A DNA stretch of 64,000 bases from an uncultured Rivibacter sp. (GTDB lineage: Bacteria > Pseudomonadota > Gammaproteobacteria > Burkholderiales > Burkholderiaceae): NCBI GenBank assembly GCA_946480925.1, contig CAMLLU010000004.1, positions 62,001 through 126,000 of the forward strand, given 5' to 3'. The first letter of the stretch is position 1. Every line of letters begins with the position of its first letter. Under the pieces are notes generated by a model. It had not been told where the DNA came from and did not search any database. It saw only the letters and a list, made by a program, of their open reading frames with translations. Made by a program: the position numbers and the translations under genes. Shown piece after piece: positions 39,443 to 48,835 of the stretch.

Positions 39443-40210
39443 ATGAGCACCATGGCCCAGGGATACCGCCTCACCGCCGCCACCGGCATTCACCGTGGCG
39501 ATCGGATGTACCAACAAGACCAGGTGGAGGTCCTGCCGCACAACCGGGTACCGGGCTGCCTGCTGGCCGTGGTGGCCGACGGCATGGGTGGCAAGAGCGG
39601 TGGGCGCAAGGCGGCTGATCAGGTGATCTTGACGGCCAAGCAGCTGTTCGAGCGATACGCCCCGTCGAAGGACGATCCGTCCGAGGCCTTGAAGCAGGTG
39701 GTACTCGAGTCGCACCTGATGATCAAGCTCACGGCCATCACGGCCGAAGAGGAGCCGCACAGCACGGTGGCTGCCTTTCTGATCAATCCGACACGCGAGT
39801 GCGACGTCATCCACGCTGGCGACTCGCGCGTGTACCACTTCCGCGGCCCCGACATGGTGAGCCGCACCACTGATCACTCCTTCGTGCAGCGGCTGGTCGA
39901 TGAAGGCCAGATCACCGAAGACGAAGCCAACACCCATCCGCAGGCCAACCTGCTAACCGGCTGCCTGGGCACCTACCAGGACCCGCCGATCACTCTGCAC
40001 CGCATCGACCGACTCGAGATCGGCGACACGGTGCTGGCTTGCAGCGACGGCCTGTGGCACTACTTCACACCCAAGGAGCTTGGCGCCATCGTGCACACGC
40101 TACCGCCGCGCGAAGCCAGCGAGATGCTCATCAGCAAGGCACGCCACCGCGCCCGTCAAGGAGGCGACAACCTCTCGCTCGCGCTGGTCCGGGTGGAACC
40201 GCTCGCCTGA
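39443..40210 (+). CDS. PP2C-family serine/threonine protein phosphatase
   Basis: Metal-dependent protein phosphatase, 255 residues. Metal-binding and catalytic motifs are visible: GDRMYQQDQ near the N-terminus, VVADGMGGKSGGRKAADQ, IHAGDSRVYHF, LTGCLGT, and CSDGLWHYF. There is no membrane segment, so it is cytosolic. No cognate Ser/Thr kinase lies in the window, so its substrates cannot be named. Stp-like phosphatases of this size often partner a Hanks-type kinase encoded elsewhere. Convergent with the next gene. Confidence 0.92.
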   Translation: MSTMAQGYRLTAATGIHRGDRMYQQDQVEVLPHNRVPGCLLAVVADGMGGKSGGRKAADQVILTAKQLFERYAPSKDDPSEALKQVVLESHLMIKLTAITAEEEPHSTVAAFLINPTRECDVIHAGDSRVYHFRGPDMVSRTTDHSFVQRLVDEGQITEDEANTHPQANLLTGCLGTYQDPPITLHRIDRLEIGDTVLACSDGLWHYFTPKELGAIVHTLPPREASEMLISKARHRARQGGDNLSLALVRVEPLA

Positions 40211-40237
40211 GGCCGGTCGCCTGAGGCATCACTCAGT

Positions 40238-40831
40238 TCATTGCAAGCCGGCTGGCGCCGAAGCCGGCAGCGGTGTTGCACGCGCGCGCTTGGCCGCCCG
40301 TTCCGCCTTTCGCTTTTCCACCGCCGCGCGATGCTCGGCCGCCTTCTTCAAGCGGGCTTGTTCTGCCTCTGCGTTGCGCGATGCTTCGGCAGAACGCTGA
40401 CCGTGAACCTGCGCCGCCCTTGAGGCCGTAGCCGCGGCTGGTGTTGCGGACGCAGCAGGCGAAACCGACAAGCGCTGCTTGGGCTCACGCAGCGTTGGCG
40501 GCGTCGCCGCGGCCGCTGCGCTTTGAGCCCCGACCTTTTCGTGGATGCGCCGAAGGCGTTCAGCGGCTCGACGCTTGCGTTCAGCATCGTCCAGCGCCTG
40601 CTGCTCCAGCCTCACGCGGTCCAGAGCCTCGCGCCTGTCCTTTTGTGCGGCATCGAGGCAGGCCGTGACGAAAAACCCCTCTTGGCAGCCACGAGCTCGC
40701 TCGCTGTAGCGGGACTCGATGCTCGCACGTTCGGCTGCGAGCCGCGCGGGGCCGGCTGCTTCGTCCGCGAACCCTGCCCCACACCCAGCGCTCAGCGCCA
40801 CGACGGCGATTGCCCAATCGAGTCGCTTCAT
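40238..40831 (-). CDS. Hypothetical exported coiled-coil protein
   Basis: Not recognised as a named family. The 197-residue product begins MKRLDWAIAVVALSAGCGAG, a signal peptide with a possible lipobox-like SAGC, ending before ADEAAGP. Two Cys residues (ARGCQEGFFVTACLD) are spaced as if for a periplasmic disulfide. Two charged helical segments follow: one about 55-100 (RREALDRVRLEQQALDDAER), one about 145-185, rich in Ala/Lys/Arg/Glu, separated by an Ala/Pro/Ser linker. It overlaps the zapE stop by 4 bp and so is expressed after zapE. Confidence 0.65.
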   Translation of the reverse strand: MKRLDWAIAVVALSAGCGAGFADEAAGPARLAAERASIESRYSERARGCQEGFFVTACLDAAQKDRREALDRVRLEQQALDDAERKRRAAERLRRIHEKVGAQSAAAAATPPTLREPKQRLSVSPAASATPAAATASRAAQVHGQRSAEASRNAEAEQARLKKAAEHRAAVEKRKAERAAKRARATPLPASAPAGLQ

Positions 40832-41928
40832 GTCAGCCGCGTATCGACCTCTCGCTTCGCTTGCGAGAGGTATTCCTTGGACTGCATTTCATTCAGCCGC
40901 GATACGGTACGCGGGAATTCGTGCGCCAGCGGCCCTTCGGTGTAGAGCTGCTCCGGTGGCACTTCGGCCGAGATGATGAGCTTCACGCGGCGATCGTAGA
41001 GCACATCCACCAACCAGGTGAAGCGACGCGCTTCGGAAGCCAGCCGCACCGGCATGGCCGGCACGTTCGACAGGATGATGGTGTGGAACTGACTCGCCAG
41101 CTCGAGATAGTCGTTTTGAGAACGCGGGCCGCCGCACAAGGTGGCAAAGTCGAACCACACCACACCGCCGGCACGCCGCAGCGCATGGATCTCGCGGTGC
41201 TCGATGTGCAGCCGCGGGTCTTCGTCCTTGGTTTCTGCCAAGCGCTCGAAAGCTTCGTCAAGCGCGGCATCGGCACCTGCATCGAGCGGGGTGTGATACA
41301 GCTGCACCTGCTCCAGCGTGCGCTGCCGATAGTCGGTGCCGTCGTCGACGTTGATGACCTCGAGCTTTTCCTTCAATAGCGCAATGGCGGGCAGGATGCG
41401 GTCGCGATGCAGGCCGTTCGGGTACAGCCCGTCGGGGTGGAAGTTCGACGTGGTGACGATGCTGACGCGATGCTCGAACAGCGCCGCCAGCAGGCGGTGC
41501 AGGATCATCGCGTCGGTCACGTCGGCGACGTGGAATTCGTCGAAACAGATGAGCCGAAAGCGCCGCGAGATGCGCTGGCCCAGTGCATCGAGCGGGTTCA
41601 CCGTGCCCTGCAGCTCCTGCAGCTCGCGGTGCACCTCGCGCATGAACTCATGGAAGTGCAGCCGCGTCTTGCGCGCCAGCGGCACAGCCTGGAAGAAGCA
41701 GTCCATCAGGAAGCTCTTGCCGCGGCCGACACCGCCAAACATGTAGACCCCGCGCGGCAGTGGCGGGCGCACCAGCAGCTTGGTCAGCGCGTTGGAACGG
41801 CGGGCCTTGTAGTCGACCCATTCGTCCTGGCAGCGCTGCAGCGCTGCCACCGCACGCAGCTGTGCGGCGTCAGGCTTGTAGCCGCGTTCGGCGAGGGTCT
41901 GGTGGTAGAGCTCGGTAACGGTCGGCAC
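40828..41928 (-). CDS. zapE: Cell division protein ZapE (AFG1-like ATPase)
   Basis: P-loop ATPase that acts on Z-ring constriction under low oxygen or heat in E. coli. The 366-residue product has Walker A GGVGRGKSFLMD (Lys 71), Walker B LICFDEFHV, and the AFG1 family blocks RLHFHEFMREVHRELQ and VTTSNFHPDGLYPNGLHRD. The start is a GTG at 41928 (PTVTELYHQTLAERGY follows). It lies 74 bp downstream of lpdA on the same strand, as in other Burkholderiales. Confidence 0.94.
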   Translation of the reverse strand: MPTVTELYHQTLAERGYKPDAAQLRAVAALQRCQDEWVDYKARRSNALTKLLVRPPLPRGVYMFGGVGRGKSFLMDCFFQAVPLARKTRLHFHEFMREVHRELQELQGTVNPLDALGQRISRRFRLICFDEFHVADVTDAMILHRLLAALFEHRVSIVTTSNFHPDGLYPNGLHRDRILPAIALLKEKLEVINVDDGTDYRQRTLEQVQLYHTPLDAGADAALDEAFERLAETKDEDPRLHIEHREIHALRRAGGVVWFDFATLCGGPRSQNDYLELASQFHTIILSNVPAMPVRLASEARRFTWLVDVLYDRRVKLIISAEVPPEQLYTEGPLAHEFPRTVSRLNEMQSKEYLSQAKREVDTRLT

Positions 41929-41967
41929 GTCTTATCCCCGCCGCGGCCAGCGTGTCGTCGATAGGCC

Positions 41968-41989
41968 GGCGCGGCGGTCATGCCGCGCC
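41968..41989. repeat. GC-rich inverted repeat between lpdA and zapE
   Basis: GGCGCGGC and GCCGCGCC (8 bp) with loop GGTCAT. No T-run on the minus strand. It may slow transcription or protect the lpdA message end. Confidence 0.5.
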
Positions 41990-42002
41990 ACGGCCGCAAG
42001 GG

Positions 42003-43433
42003 TCAGAAGTTCAGCGAGCGCTTGTCGACCGCAAGAGCTGCTTCCTTGGTGGCTTCGCTCAGCGACGGGTGCGCATGACAGATGCGCGCGATGTCTTCGG
42101 CACTGGCCTTGAACTCCATCGCCACCACGCTTTCGGCAATGAGCTCCGATGCGTATGGGCCGACGATGTGCACACCGAGGATCTCGTCCGTCTTCGCATC
42201 GGCCAGGAACTTCACCATGCCGGTGGTGTCGCCCAACGCACGAGCACGGCCGTTGGCCATGAACGGGAAGGTGCCCGACTTGTAGGCTCGACCGGCGGCC
42301 TTGAGCTGCTGTTCGGTCTGGCCCACCCACGCGATCTCGGGGCTGGTGTAGATCACCCAGGGGATGGTGTTGAAGTTCACATGCCCGTACTGGCCGGCGA
42401 TGCGCTCGGCCACGGCCACGCCCTCTTCCTCGGCCTTGTGCGCGAGCATGGGGCCGCGAACCACATCACCCACCGCCCACACGTTGGGCAGGTTGGTCTT
42501 GCAGTCGTCGTCCACGACGATGGCGCCGCGCTCGTCGAGCTTCAGGCCCACGGCCTCGTGGTTGAGGCCGATGGTGTTGGCCACGCGGCCGATGGACACG
42601 ATGAGCTTGTCCACCTCGAGCGTCTGTTCGCCGCCCTTCGCATCGGTATACGAGACTTTGACGCCCTTCTTGTCGCTCTTGACCTCGGAGATCTTGACGC
42701 CGAGCTCGATCTTCAGGCCCTGCTTGGTGAAGGCCTTGTGCGCTTCCTTGGCGATCTGCTCGTCCACGGCCCCAAGGAAGGTGGGCAGCGCTTCGAGCAC
42801 GCTCACCTCGGCACCGAGGCGGCGCCACACCGAGCCCATTTCGAGGCCGATGACACCCGCGCCGATGAGACCCAGCTTCTTCGGCACACCCTGGATGCGC
42901 AGCGCACCGTCGTTGCTGAGGATGTTTTCCTCATCGAACGGGGCACCGGGCAGCGCACGCGGATTCGAGCCGGTGGCCACGATGATGTGCTTGCCGACGA
43001 TGGTCTCTTCAGCCGCACCGGCTACCTTGATCTCGTAGCCGCCCTCGGCCGCCTTCACGAACGAACCACGGCCATGGAAGAACGTGACCTTGTTCTTCTT
43101 GAACAGGTAAACGATGCCGTCGTTGTTCTGCTTCACGACGTTGTCTTTGCGGGCCAGCATCTTGGCCACGTCGATCTCGAGGCCCGAGACCTTGATGCCG
43201 TGGTCGGCAAAGCTGTGCGCGGCGTGCTCGTAGTTCTCGCTCGACTGCAGCAGCGCCTTCGACGGGATGCAGCCGACGTTGGTGCAGGTGCCACCCAGCG
43301 CGGGCCCGCCCTTGGCGTTTTTCCACTCGTCGATGCAGGCCGCGTTGAAGCCCAGTTGGGCTGCACGGATGGCGGCCACATAGCCGCCCGGGCCGCCGCC
43401 GATGACGACGACATCGAATTGTTTTGCGCTCAT
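42003..43433 (-). CDS. lpdA: Dihydrolipoyl dehydrogenase (E3 of 2-oxoglutarate dehydrogenase)
   Basis: Flavoprotein that reoxidises dihydrolipoyl groups with NAD. The 476-residue product has FAD-binding [19 protein letters not shown], the redox-active disulfide Cys 50/Cys 55 in [13 protein letters not shown], the NAD-binding [15 protein letters not shown], and the C-terminal His-Glu pair in [10 protein letters not shown]. There is no N-terminal lipoyl domain, which separates it from the pyruvate dehydrogenase E3 often found in Burkholderiales. It is 14 bp downstream of sucB. Confidence 0.96.
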   Translation of the reverse strand: MSAKQFDVVVIGGGPGGYVAAIRAAQLGFNAACIDEWKNAKGGPALGGTCTNVGCIPSKALLQSSENYEHAAHSFADHGIKVSGLEIDVAKMLARKDNVVKQNNDGIVYLFKKNKVTFFHGRGSFVKAAEGGYEIKVAGAAEETIVGKHIIVATGSNPRALPGAPFDEENILSNDGALRIQGVPKKLGLIGAGVIGLEMGSVWRRLGAEVSVLEALPTFLGAVDEQIAKEAHKAFTKQGLKIELGVKISEVKSDKKGVKVSYTDAKGGEQTLEVDKLIVSIGRVANTIGLNHEAVGLKLDERGAIVVDDDCKTNLPNVWAVGDVVRGPMLAHKAEEEGVAVAERIAGQYGHVNFNTIPWVIYTSPEIAWVGQTEQQLKAAGRAYKSGTFPFMANGRARALGDTTGMVKFLADAKTDEILGVHIVGPYASELIAESVVAMEFKASAEDIARICHAHPSLSEATKEAALAVDKRSLNF

Positions 43434-43447
43434 GTTCGCTCCGCCTC

Positions 43448-44713
43448 TTAGATGTCAAAGAGCAGGCGGGCCGGGTCTTCCAGCGCTTCCTTCATGGCCA
43501 CCAGACCGAGCACGGCTTCGCGGCCGTCGATGATGCGGTGGTCATAGCTCATCGCCAGGTAGTTGATCGGGCGGATCACGATCTGGCCGTTTTCAACCAC
43601 CGGACGCTCCTTGGTCGCGTGAACGCCCAGGATGGCCGATTGCGGCGGGTTGATGATGGGGGTGGACAGCATCGAGCCGAACACGCCGCCGTTGGAGATG
43701 GAGAACGTGCCGCCGGAGAGTTCGTCGAGCGACAGCTTGCCGTCCTTGGCCTTCTGGCCGAACTCGGCGATCTTCTTTTCGATGTCGGCGAAGCTCATCT
43801 GGTCGGCATTGCGCAGGATGGGCACCACCAGGCCGCGAGGCGAGCCGACGGCAATGCCGATGTCGAAGTAGCCGTGGTAGACGATGTCGTTGCCGTCCAC
43901 ACTGGCGTTGAGCACCGGGTACTTCTTGAGCGCGGCCACGGCAGCCTTCACGAAGAAGCTCATGAAGCCGATCTTGACGCCGTGTTCCTTCTCGAACTTC
44001 TCCTGGAAACGCTTGCGCATCTCCATCACGGGCGCCATGTTCACCTCGTTGAAGGTGGTGAGGATGGCGTTGGTGGCTTGAGACTGCAGCAGGCGCTCGG
44101 CCACGCGTGCGCGCAGGCGGCTCATCGGCACGCGCTGCTCAGGGCGATCGCCCAGGTTCACGGCCACCGGCGCAGCCACTGCGGGCAGCGGCTTGGCCAC
44201 GGCCGGCGTGGCGGGGGCCTGCACAGCCGGGGCCTGCGTGCCGGCGGCGATGGCACCCAGCACATCACCCTTGGTGACGCGACCATCCTTGCCGGTACCG
44301 CTCACTTGCGCGGTGGTGAGGTTGTTGTCGGCCAGCAGCTTGGCAGCCGCGGGCATGGCCACGTCGGCCTTCGAGCCACCGGCTGCGGGCGCAGCCGCTG
44401 CAGGAGCAGGCGTCGGAGCGGGTGCCGCGGCCGGCACCGCCTTCACTTCCAGCGGGCTCACCTGCGGCTTCGCGTCGGTGTCGATCTTGGCGATGATTTC
44501 GTCGCTGGCGACGGTCTCGCCATCGTTCTTGACGATCTGGGCCATCACGCCGGCAGAAGGTGCCGGCACTTCGAGCACGACCTTGTCGGTCTCGATTTCG
44601 ATGAGGATCTCATCCACAGCCACGGCTTCGCCGGGCTTCTTCTTCCATTGCAGCAGGGTGGCTTCGGCCACCGATTCGGACAACTGGGGGACCTTGACTT
44701 CAACAAGCGCCAT
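43448..44713 (-). CDS. sucB: Dihydrolipoyllysine-residue succinyltransferase (E2 of 2-oxoglutarate dehydrogenase)
   Basis: Core enzyme of the TCA-cycle 2-oxoglutarate dehydrogenase complex. The 421-residue protein has one lipoyl domain (lipoylated Lys 44 in [16 protein letters not shown]), an Ala/Pro-rich linker, a peripheral subunit-binding domain ([20 protein letters not shown]) and the acyltransferase domain ending in the catalytic [12 protein letters not shown]. Single lipoyl domain and the [20 protein letters not shown] block identify the succinyl rather than acetyl enzyme. Confidence 0.97.
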   Translation of the reverse strand: MALVEVKVPQLSESVAEATLLQWKKKPGEAVAVDEILIEIETDKVVLEVPAPSAGVMAQIVKNDGETVASDEIIAKIDTDAKPQVSPLEVKAVPAAAPAPTPAPAAAAPAAGGSKADVAMPAAAKLLADNNLTTAQVSGTGKDGRVTKGDVLGAIAAGTQAPAVQAPATPAVAKPLPAVAAPVAVNLGDRPEQRVPMSRLRARVAERLLQSQATNAILTTFNEVNMAPVMEMRKRFQEKFEKEHGVKIGFMSFFVKAAVAALKKYPVLNASVDGNDIVYHGYFDIGIAVGSPRGLVVPILRNADQMSFADIEKKIAEFGQKAKDGKLSLDELSGGTFSISNGGVFGSMLSTPIINPPQSAILGVHATKERPVVENGQIVIRPINYLAMSYDHRIIDGREAVLGLVAMKEALEDPARLLFDI

Positions 44714-44772
44714 GATGCGTGTCTTCCTTGATTCTTCGCGTTGTGTGCGTGTGTTCGCGGTGTTCGATACGT

Positions 44773-44807
44773 GCGCGCAGGCACGGCACGCTCATGCCTG
44801 AGCGCGC
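44773..44807. repeat. Imperfect hairpin in the sucA-sucB spacer
   Basis: GCGCGC-A-GGCA (44773-44783) can pair with TGCC-TGA-GCGCGC (44795-44807) in the 108-bp spacer. It has no T-run. A role in message processing or in balancing E1 and E2 output is possible but not shown. Confidence 0.4.
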
Positions 44808-44821
44808 CTGCCGGCAAACCA

Positions 44822-47680
44822 TCACTTCGTGAGAACGAAGCCCTTGAGCTTGGCAAAGGCCTGGTCGAGCAGTGCCTTCTGTTGCTCCTGGTGCAGATGG
44901 GCATAACCCACTGCGGGCGATGCCGAGGCCGGGCGGCCGGCATAGCCGAGCTTCTGACCATCGAGCATGTTCTCGTGGATGTTGTGCTGCACGAAGAACC
45001 AGGCCCCCTGGTTCTGCGGCTCGTCCTGGCACCACACGATGTCCGTCACGTTGGGGTACTTCTTCAGCTCGGTCGCGAAGGCCTTGTGCGGGAAGGGATA
45101 GAGCTGCTCGACGCGGAGGATGACCGTGTCGGTTGCCTTCTTTTCGTCACGCTTCTTCACGAGGTCGTAGTAGACCTTGCCGGAACACGCGATCATGCGC
45201 TTGACCTTGGCCGCGTCGATCTCGCCGCTCTGCTCGGCGATCACGGTGCGGAATTCACCCTTGGTGAATTCGGTCAGCGGCGAAGTGGCGTCCTTGTTGC
45301 GCAGCAGCGACTTGGGCGTCATCACGACCAGCGGCTTGCGGAACATGCGCACCTGCTGGCGGCGCAGCAGGTGGAAGATCTGGCTGGCCGTGGTGGGCTG
45401 GCAGACCTGCATGTTGTTGTCGGCCGCCAGCTGCATGAAGCGCTCCAGACGGGCCGAGCTGTGCTCGGGGCCCTGGCCTTCGTAGCCGTGGGGCAGCAGC
45501 AGCGTGAGGCCATTGGCACGCCCCCACTTCACTTCGCCCGAGGCGATGAACTGGTCGATCACCACCTGTGCACCGTTGGCGAAATCGCCGAACTGGGCTT
45601 CCCAGATGGTCAGCGTGTTGGGATCGGCGCTGGCATAGCCGTACTCGAAGCCGAGCACGGCCTCCTCGGACAGCAGCGAGTCGATGACGACGAACGGCGC
45701 CTGGTTCTCGGCCACGTTCTGCAGCGGCACGTAGATGCCTTCGTCCCACTTCTCGCGGTTCTGGTCGTGCAGCACGGCATGGCGGTGCGTGAACGTGCCG
45801 CGGCCGCAGTCTTCGCCGGACAGGCGCACCGGGTAGCCGCTGGCCACCAGCGACGCATAGGCGAGGTGTTCGCCCATGCCCCAGTCGACGTTGATCTCGC
45901 CGCGGCCCATGGCGGCGCGATCAGCCAGGACCTTCTCGACCAGCGGGTGGGCCTTGAAGTTGGCAGGCAGCGTGGTGACGCGCTCGGCCAGTCGCTTGAC
46001 CTCAGCCAACGGCAGTGCGGTGTCGGCCGCATCAGTCCATTTCTTGCCGAGGTAGGGCTGCCAATCGACCGCGTACTTGCTCTTGTAGTTGGTGAGCACC
46101 GGATCGACCGTGTGCTTGCCGGCGTCCATGGCGGCACGGTAGGCCTTCACCATGGCGTCGGGACCATCGGCGGGCAACACGCCCTGGGCCACCAGCTTGT
46201 CGCCGTAGAGCTTGCGGGTACCAGGGTGCTGGCCGATCTTCTTGTACATCAGCGGCTGGGTCAGAGCCGGCGTGTCCTGCTCGTTGTGACCCAGCTTGCG
46301 GAAGCAGATGATGTCGACCACCACGTCCTTGTTGAACTCCTGGCGGTACTCGAGCGCCAGTTGGGTGGCGAACACCACGGCTTCAGGATCGTCGCCGTTC
46401 ACGTGCAGCACCGGCGCTTCGATCATCTTGACCACGTCGGTGCAGTACAGCGTGGAGCGCGTGTCGCGCGGATCGCTGGTCGTGAAGCCGATCTGGTTGT
46501 TGATGACGAGGTGCACCGTGCCGCCGGTGTAGTAGCCGCGCGTCTGGGCCAGTGCCAGCGTTTCCATCACGACACCCTGGCCGGCGAAGGCCGCGTCGCC
46601 GTGCACCAGCACAGGCAGCACCTGATCGCCTTCCTTGTCGCCGCGGCGGTCGAGGCGGGCCTTCACCGAGCCTTCGACCACGGGGTTCACGATCTCGAGG
46701 TGCGAGGGGTTGAACGCGAGGCTCAGGTGGACCGGGCCGCCAGGGGTGGACACGTCGCTGGAGAAGCCCTGGTGGTACTTCACGTCACCGGCGGGCAGGT
46801 CTTCCTTGGCGGTGTGCTCGAACTCGGCAAACAGGTCGGCAGGCATCTTGCCCAGCGTGTTGACCAGCACGTTCAGGCGGCCGCGGTGGGCCATGCCGAT
46901 CACGAACTCCTGCACGCCCTTTTCACCGCCACGCTGCACCAGTTCGTCCATCGAGGCGATGAAGCTCTCGCCGCCTTCGAGCGAGAAGCGCTTCTGGCCG
47001 ACGTACTTGGTGTGCAGGAAGCGCTCCAGACCTTCGGCAGCCGTAAGGCGGTCAAGGATGTGGACCTTCTTCTCAGCCGTGAAGTTGGGCTTGCTGCGGC
47101 TGCTTTCGAGCTTTTCCTGCCACCAGCGCTTTTCGACCGGCTCGGTGCAGTGCATGAACTCGGTGCCGACGGTGCCGCAGTAGGTTTCACGCAGCGCCTG
47201 CAGGATCTCGCGCAGCGTCTGCTGCTCGGCCTTGGTGAAATAGGTGTTCGTCGCGCTGAACGTGATGTCCATGTCGGACTCGGTCAGGTCGTAGAACGCC
47301 GGCTCGAGTTCGGGGATCTTGTGACGCTCGGTGCGCTTGAGCGGGTCGAGGTCGGCCCAGCGGGCGCCGAGCGAGCGATAGGCAGCAATCAGCGACTGGA
47401 CATGGACCTGCTTGCGGGCCACGGCGAGTTCGCTGGCGCTGGCGCGCACTGCAAATGCATTGGCCTTGGCACGCTGCGCGAACGACTCGACGACTGGCGC
47501 ATGGGCCACGTCGCGCGACTCCGTGCCGTCAGTGGCCGGAACGTTCTGCAGGGCATCGAAGTAGGCCCGCCAGTTGTCGGGCACGGAACCAGGGTTGTCG
47601 AGATAGGCCTCGTACAACTCTTCCACATAGGGCGCATTGCCCCCGAACAGGTACGAGTTCGACCTGTATTGCTGCATCAT
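44822..47680 (-). CDS. sucA: 2-oxoglutarate dehydrogenase E1 component
   Basis: Thiamine-diphosphate-dependent decarboxylase of the TCA cycle. The 952-residue protein begins MMQQYRSNSYLFGGNAPYVE, the typical N-terminal E2-binding region. It contains FVIGMAHRGRLNVLVNTLGK, HGDAAFAGQGVVMETLALAQ, the VDIICFRKLGHNEQDTPALT segment and the C-terminal VWCQDEPQNQGAWFFVQHNI block. AGGTGAG precedes the first ATG of an ATGATG pair. First gene of sucA-sucB-lpdA. Confidence 0.98.
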   Translation of the reverse strand: MMQQYRSNSYLFGGNAPYVEELYEAYLDNPGSVPDNWRAYFDALQNVPATDGTESRDVAHAPVVESFAQRAKANAFAVRASASELAVARKQVHVQSLIAAYRSLGARWADLDPLKRTERHKIPELEPAFYDLTESDMDITFSATNTYFTKAEQQTLREILQALRETYCGTVGTEFMHCTEPVEKRWWQEKLESSRSKPNFTAEKKVHILDRLTAAEGLERFLHTKYVGQKRFSLEGGESFIASMDELVQRGGEKGVQEFVIGMAHRGRLNVLVNTLGKMPADLFAEFEHTAKEDLPAGDVKYHQGFSSDVSTPGGPVHLSLAFNPSHLEIVNPVVEGSVKARLDRRGDKEGDQVLPVLVHGDAAFAGQGVVMETLALAQTRGYYTGGTVHLVINNQIGFTTSDPRDTRSTLYCTDVVKMIEAPVLHVNGDDPEAVVFATQLALEYRQEFNKDVVVDIICFRKLGHNEQDTPALTQPLMYKKIGQHPGTRKLYGDKLVAQGVLPADGPDAMVKAYRAAMDAGKHTVDPVLTNYKSKYAVDWQPYLGKKWTDAADTALPLAEVKRLAERVTTLPANFKAHPLVEKVLADRAAMGRGEINVDWGMGEHLAYASLVASGYPVRLSGEDCGRGTFTHRHAVLHDQNREKWDEGIYVPLQNVAENQAPFVVIDSLLSEEAVLGFEYGYASADPNTLTIWEAQFGDFANGAQVVIDQFIASGEVKWGRANGLTLLLPHGYEGQGPEHSSARLERFMQLAADNNMQVCQPTTASQIFHLLRRQQVRMFRKPLVVMTPKSLLRNKDATSPLTEFTKGEFRTVIAEQSGEIDAAKVKRMIACSGKVYYDLVKKRDEKKATDTVILRVEQLYPFPHKAFATELKKYPNVTDIVWCQDEPQNQGAWFFVQHNIHENMLDGQKLGYAGRPASASPAVGYAHLHQEQQKALLDQAFAKLKGFVLTK

Positions 47681-47815
47681 CTTTCGCTCACCTTTTGCGC
47701 CGGTTTCCAGCGCTCATGTGGGTTGAACAACCTTCCGCGACACGGCTTGACCGGTTGGCGGATTGCGACCCGCCTTACTGTTCCAAGAACCAGAAAGGGG
47801 ACGGGAAGGACCTAC

Positions 47816-47860
47816 AGAGTCAGAGGCGCGACTCTAACACCGCTGTAACCGCCCGCACAA
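47816..47860 (-). promoter_or_regulatory. Candidate sucA promoter with overlapping inverted repeat
   Basis: On the minus strand TTGTGC (47855-47860) and TAGAGT (47831-47836) are spaced by 18 bp, giving a leader of about 145 nt. The -10 box runs into a perfect 6-bp inverted repeat, AGAGTC and GACTCT with an 8-base spacer (47816-47835), a possible operator over the start point. The rest of the 251-bp gap (47681-47931) shows no gene. Confidence 0.45.
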
Positions 47861-47931
47861 ATGCGGGGAAACCGATGTGAGAACAAGTTGCACGGTCGGC
47901 GTAGCGGGAAGCACCGTCCTCTTCGACACAC

Positions 47932-48243
47932 TCAAGCGATCGACACCTCGTCGCTGCGCTTGTCGCCGCGGCTGTCGACCCACGACACGGTGATGCGATC
48001 ACCCACCTTGCCGCCCTTGAAGCTGAACTGCAGGTACGGATTTTTCGACACCGCCGCGCCCCACTGCGCCGAGAGCACGGTGCGGCCGGCATGCTGCACC
48101 AGCACCTCCTGGATGAACCAGGCCGGGATGGTCTTGCCGGCGGCGTCCTTGCGCTGCCCGCTTTCCATCTCGTGCGCCATCAGGATGCGCACGATGGTCT
48201 TGTCACCCTGCACTTGCGCGCGGATGCGCATCGGTTCTGCCAT
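47932..48243 (-). CDS. soxZ: Thiosulfate oxidation carrier complex protein SoxZ
   Basis: 103-residue partner of SoxY in the periplasmic SoxYZ carrier, which holds sulfur intermediates during thiosulfate oxidation. The start is the ATG at 48243 (MAEPMRIRAQVQGDKTIVRI). The immunoglobulin-like SoxZ pattern is present: LMAHEMESGQRKDAAGKTIP, AWFIQEVLVQHAGRTVL, and the C-terminal GDRITVSWVDSRGDKRSDE. No signal peptide, as expected since SoxZ is exported bound to SoxY. It is 17 bp downstream of soxY. Other sox genes (soxXABCD) are not in the window. Confidence 0.93.
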   Translation of the reverse strand: MAEPMRIRAQVQGDKTIVRILMAHEMESGQRKDAAGKTIPAWFIQEVLVQHAGRTVLSAQWGAAVSKNPYLQFSFKGGKVGDRITVSWVDSRGDKRSDEVSIA

Positions 48244-48260
48244 GGTTCGCTCGCTGCCCC

Positions 48261-48713
48261 TCAGTTGCCGCAACCGCCCAGCGTCACGGAGACCTGCTGC
48301 GCGGCGTAGTAGTACTTGTCGCCCACCTTCGCCAGCGCGTAGACCTTCGAGGTCTCGGCCATCTTGATGTTGGTGGCCAGACTGGCCTCGGTGCCGGCCG
48401 GTAGCTCGAACACCGCGGCCAGCGCATTCGGGTTCTTTTCCACCACGATGGCCAGCTGCGTCGTGCCGGGCAGCTGGCTCACGGCACTGACGCGCACGAC
48501 GGCGCCGTTTTCGGCGATCTCGGGCGCCTGCAGCTGCACTTGCTTGCTTTCGGTAGCGGCCACGGCCCCGCCCAGGGCCTTGACCACCCCAGCCAGCGAC
48601 TGGGCCTCGAACGCGGCGGCATTCCACGCAGCCTGTGCAGCCTGCGGTGTGAGACCCGCAGCCACTCCCAGCAGTGCAGCGCCGGACTGCAGGACCTCGC
48701 GGCGATTCGTCAT
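48261..48713 (-). CDS. soxY: Thiosulfate oxidation carrier protein SoxY
   Basis: Sulfur-carrying subunit of SoxYZ. The 150-residue precursor has a twin-arginine signal (TNRREVLQSGAALLGVAAGL, cleaved near QAAQA), as SoxY is exported folded by Tat. The body contains VVRVSAVSQLPGTTQLAIVV and VYALAKVGDKYYYAAQQVSV. The C-terminal swinging arm carries the sulfur-binding Cys 148 in GGCGN; the usual ending is GGCGG, so the last residue differs. GGAG precedes the ATG. Clustered with soxZ only. Confidence 0.93.
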   Translation of the reverse strand: MTNRREVLQSGAALLGVAAGLTPQAAQAAWNAAAFEAQSLAGVVKALGGAVAATESKQVQLQAPEIAENGAVVRVSAVSQLPGTTQLAIVVEKNPNALAAVFELPAGTEASLATNIKMAETSKVYALAKVGDKYYYAAQQVSVTLGGCGN

Positions 48714-48835
48714 CGGATGCTCCGTTGGAATTTACGTGCGGGCGGACTCTACGGCAAAGGCGCTCGAAGCTCGCCGGCTGACCTGTGCGTTAGATGAGCC
48801 CTTCCGCAGCAGCGTTCTCTGCGCGGCAGCCAGCA

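Noticed and set aside
44741..47848. 1035-codon open frame on the plus strand
   Set aside because: Antisense to sucA and without any recognisable motif. In GC-rich DNA the strand opposite a real gene often stays open; SucA motifs on the minus strand are unambiguous.
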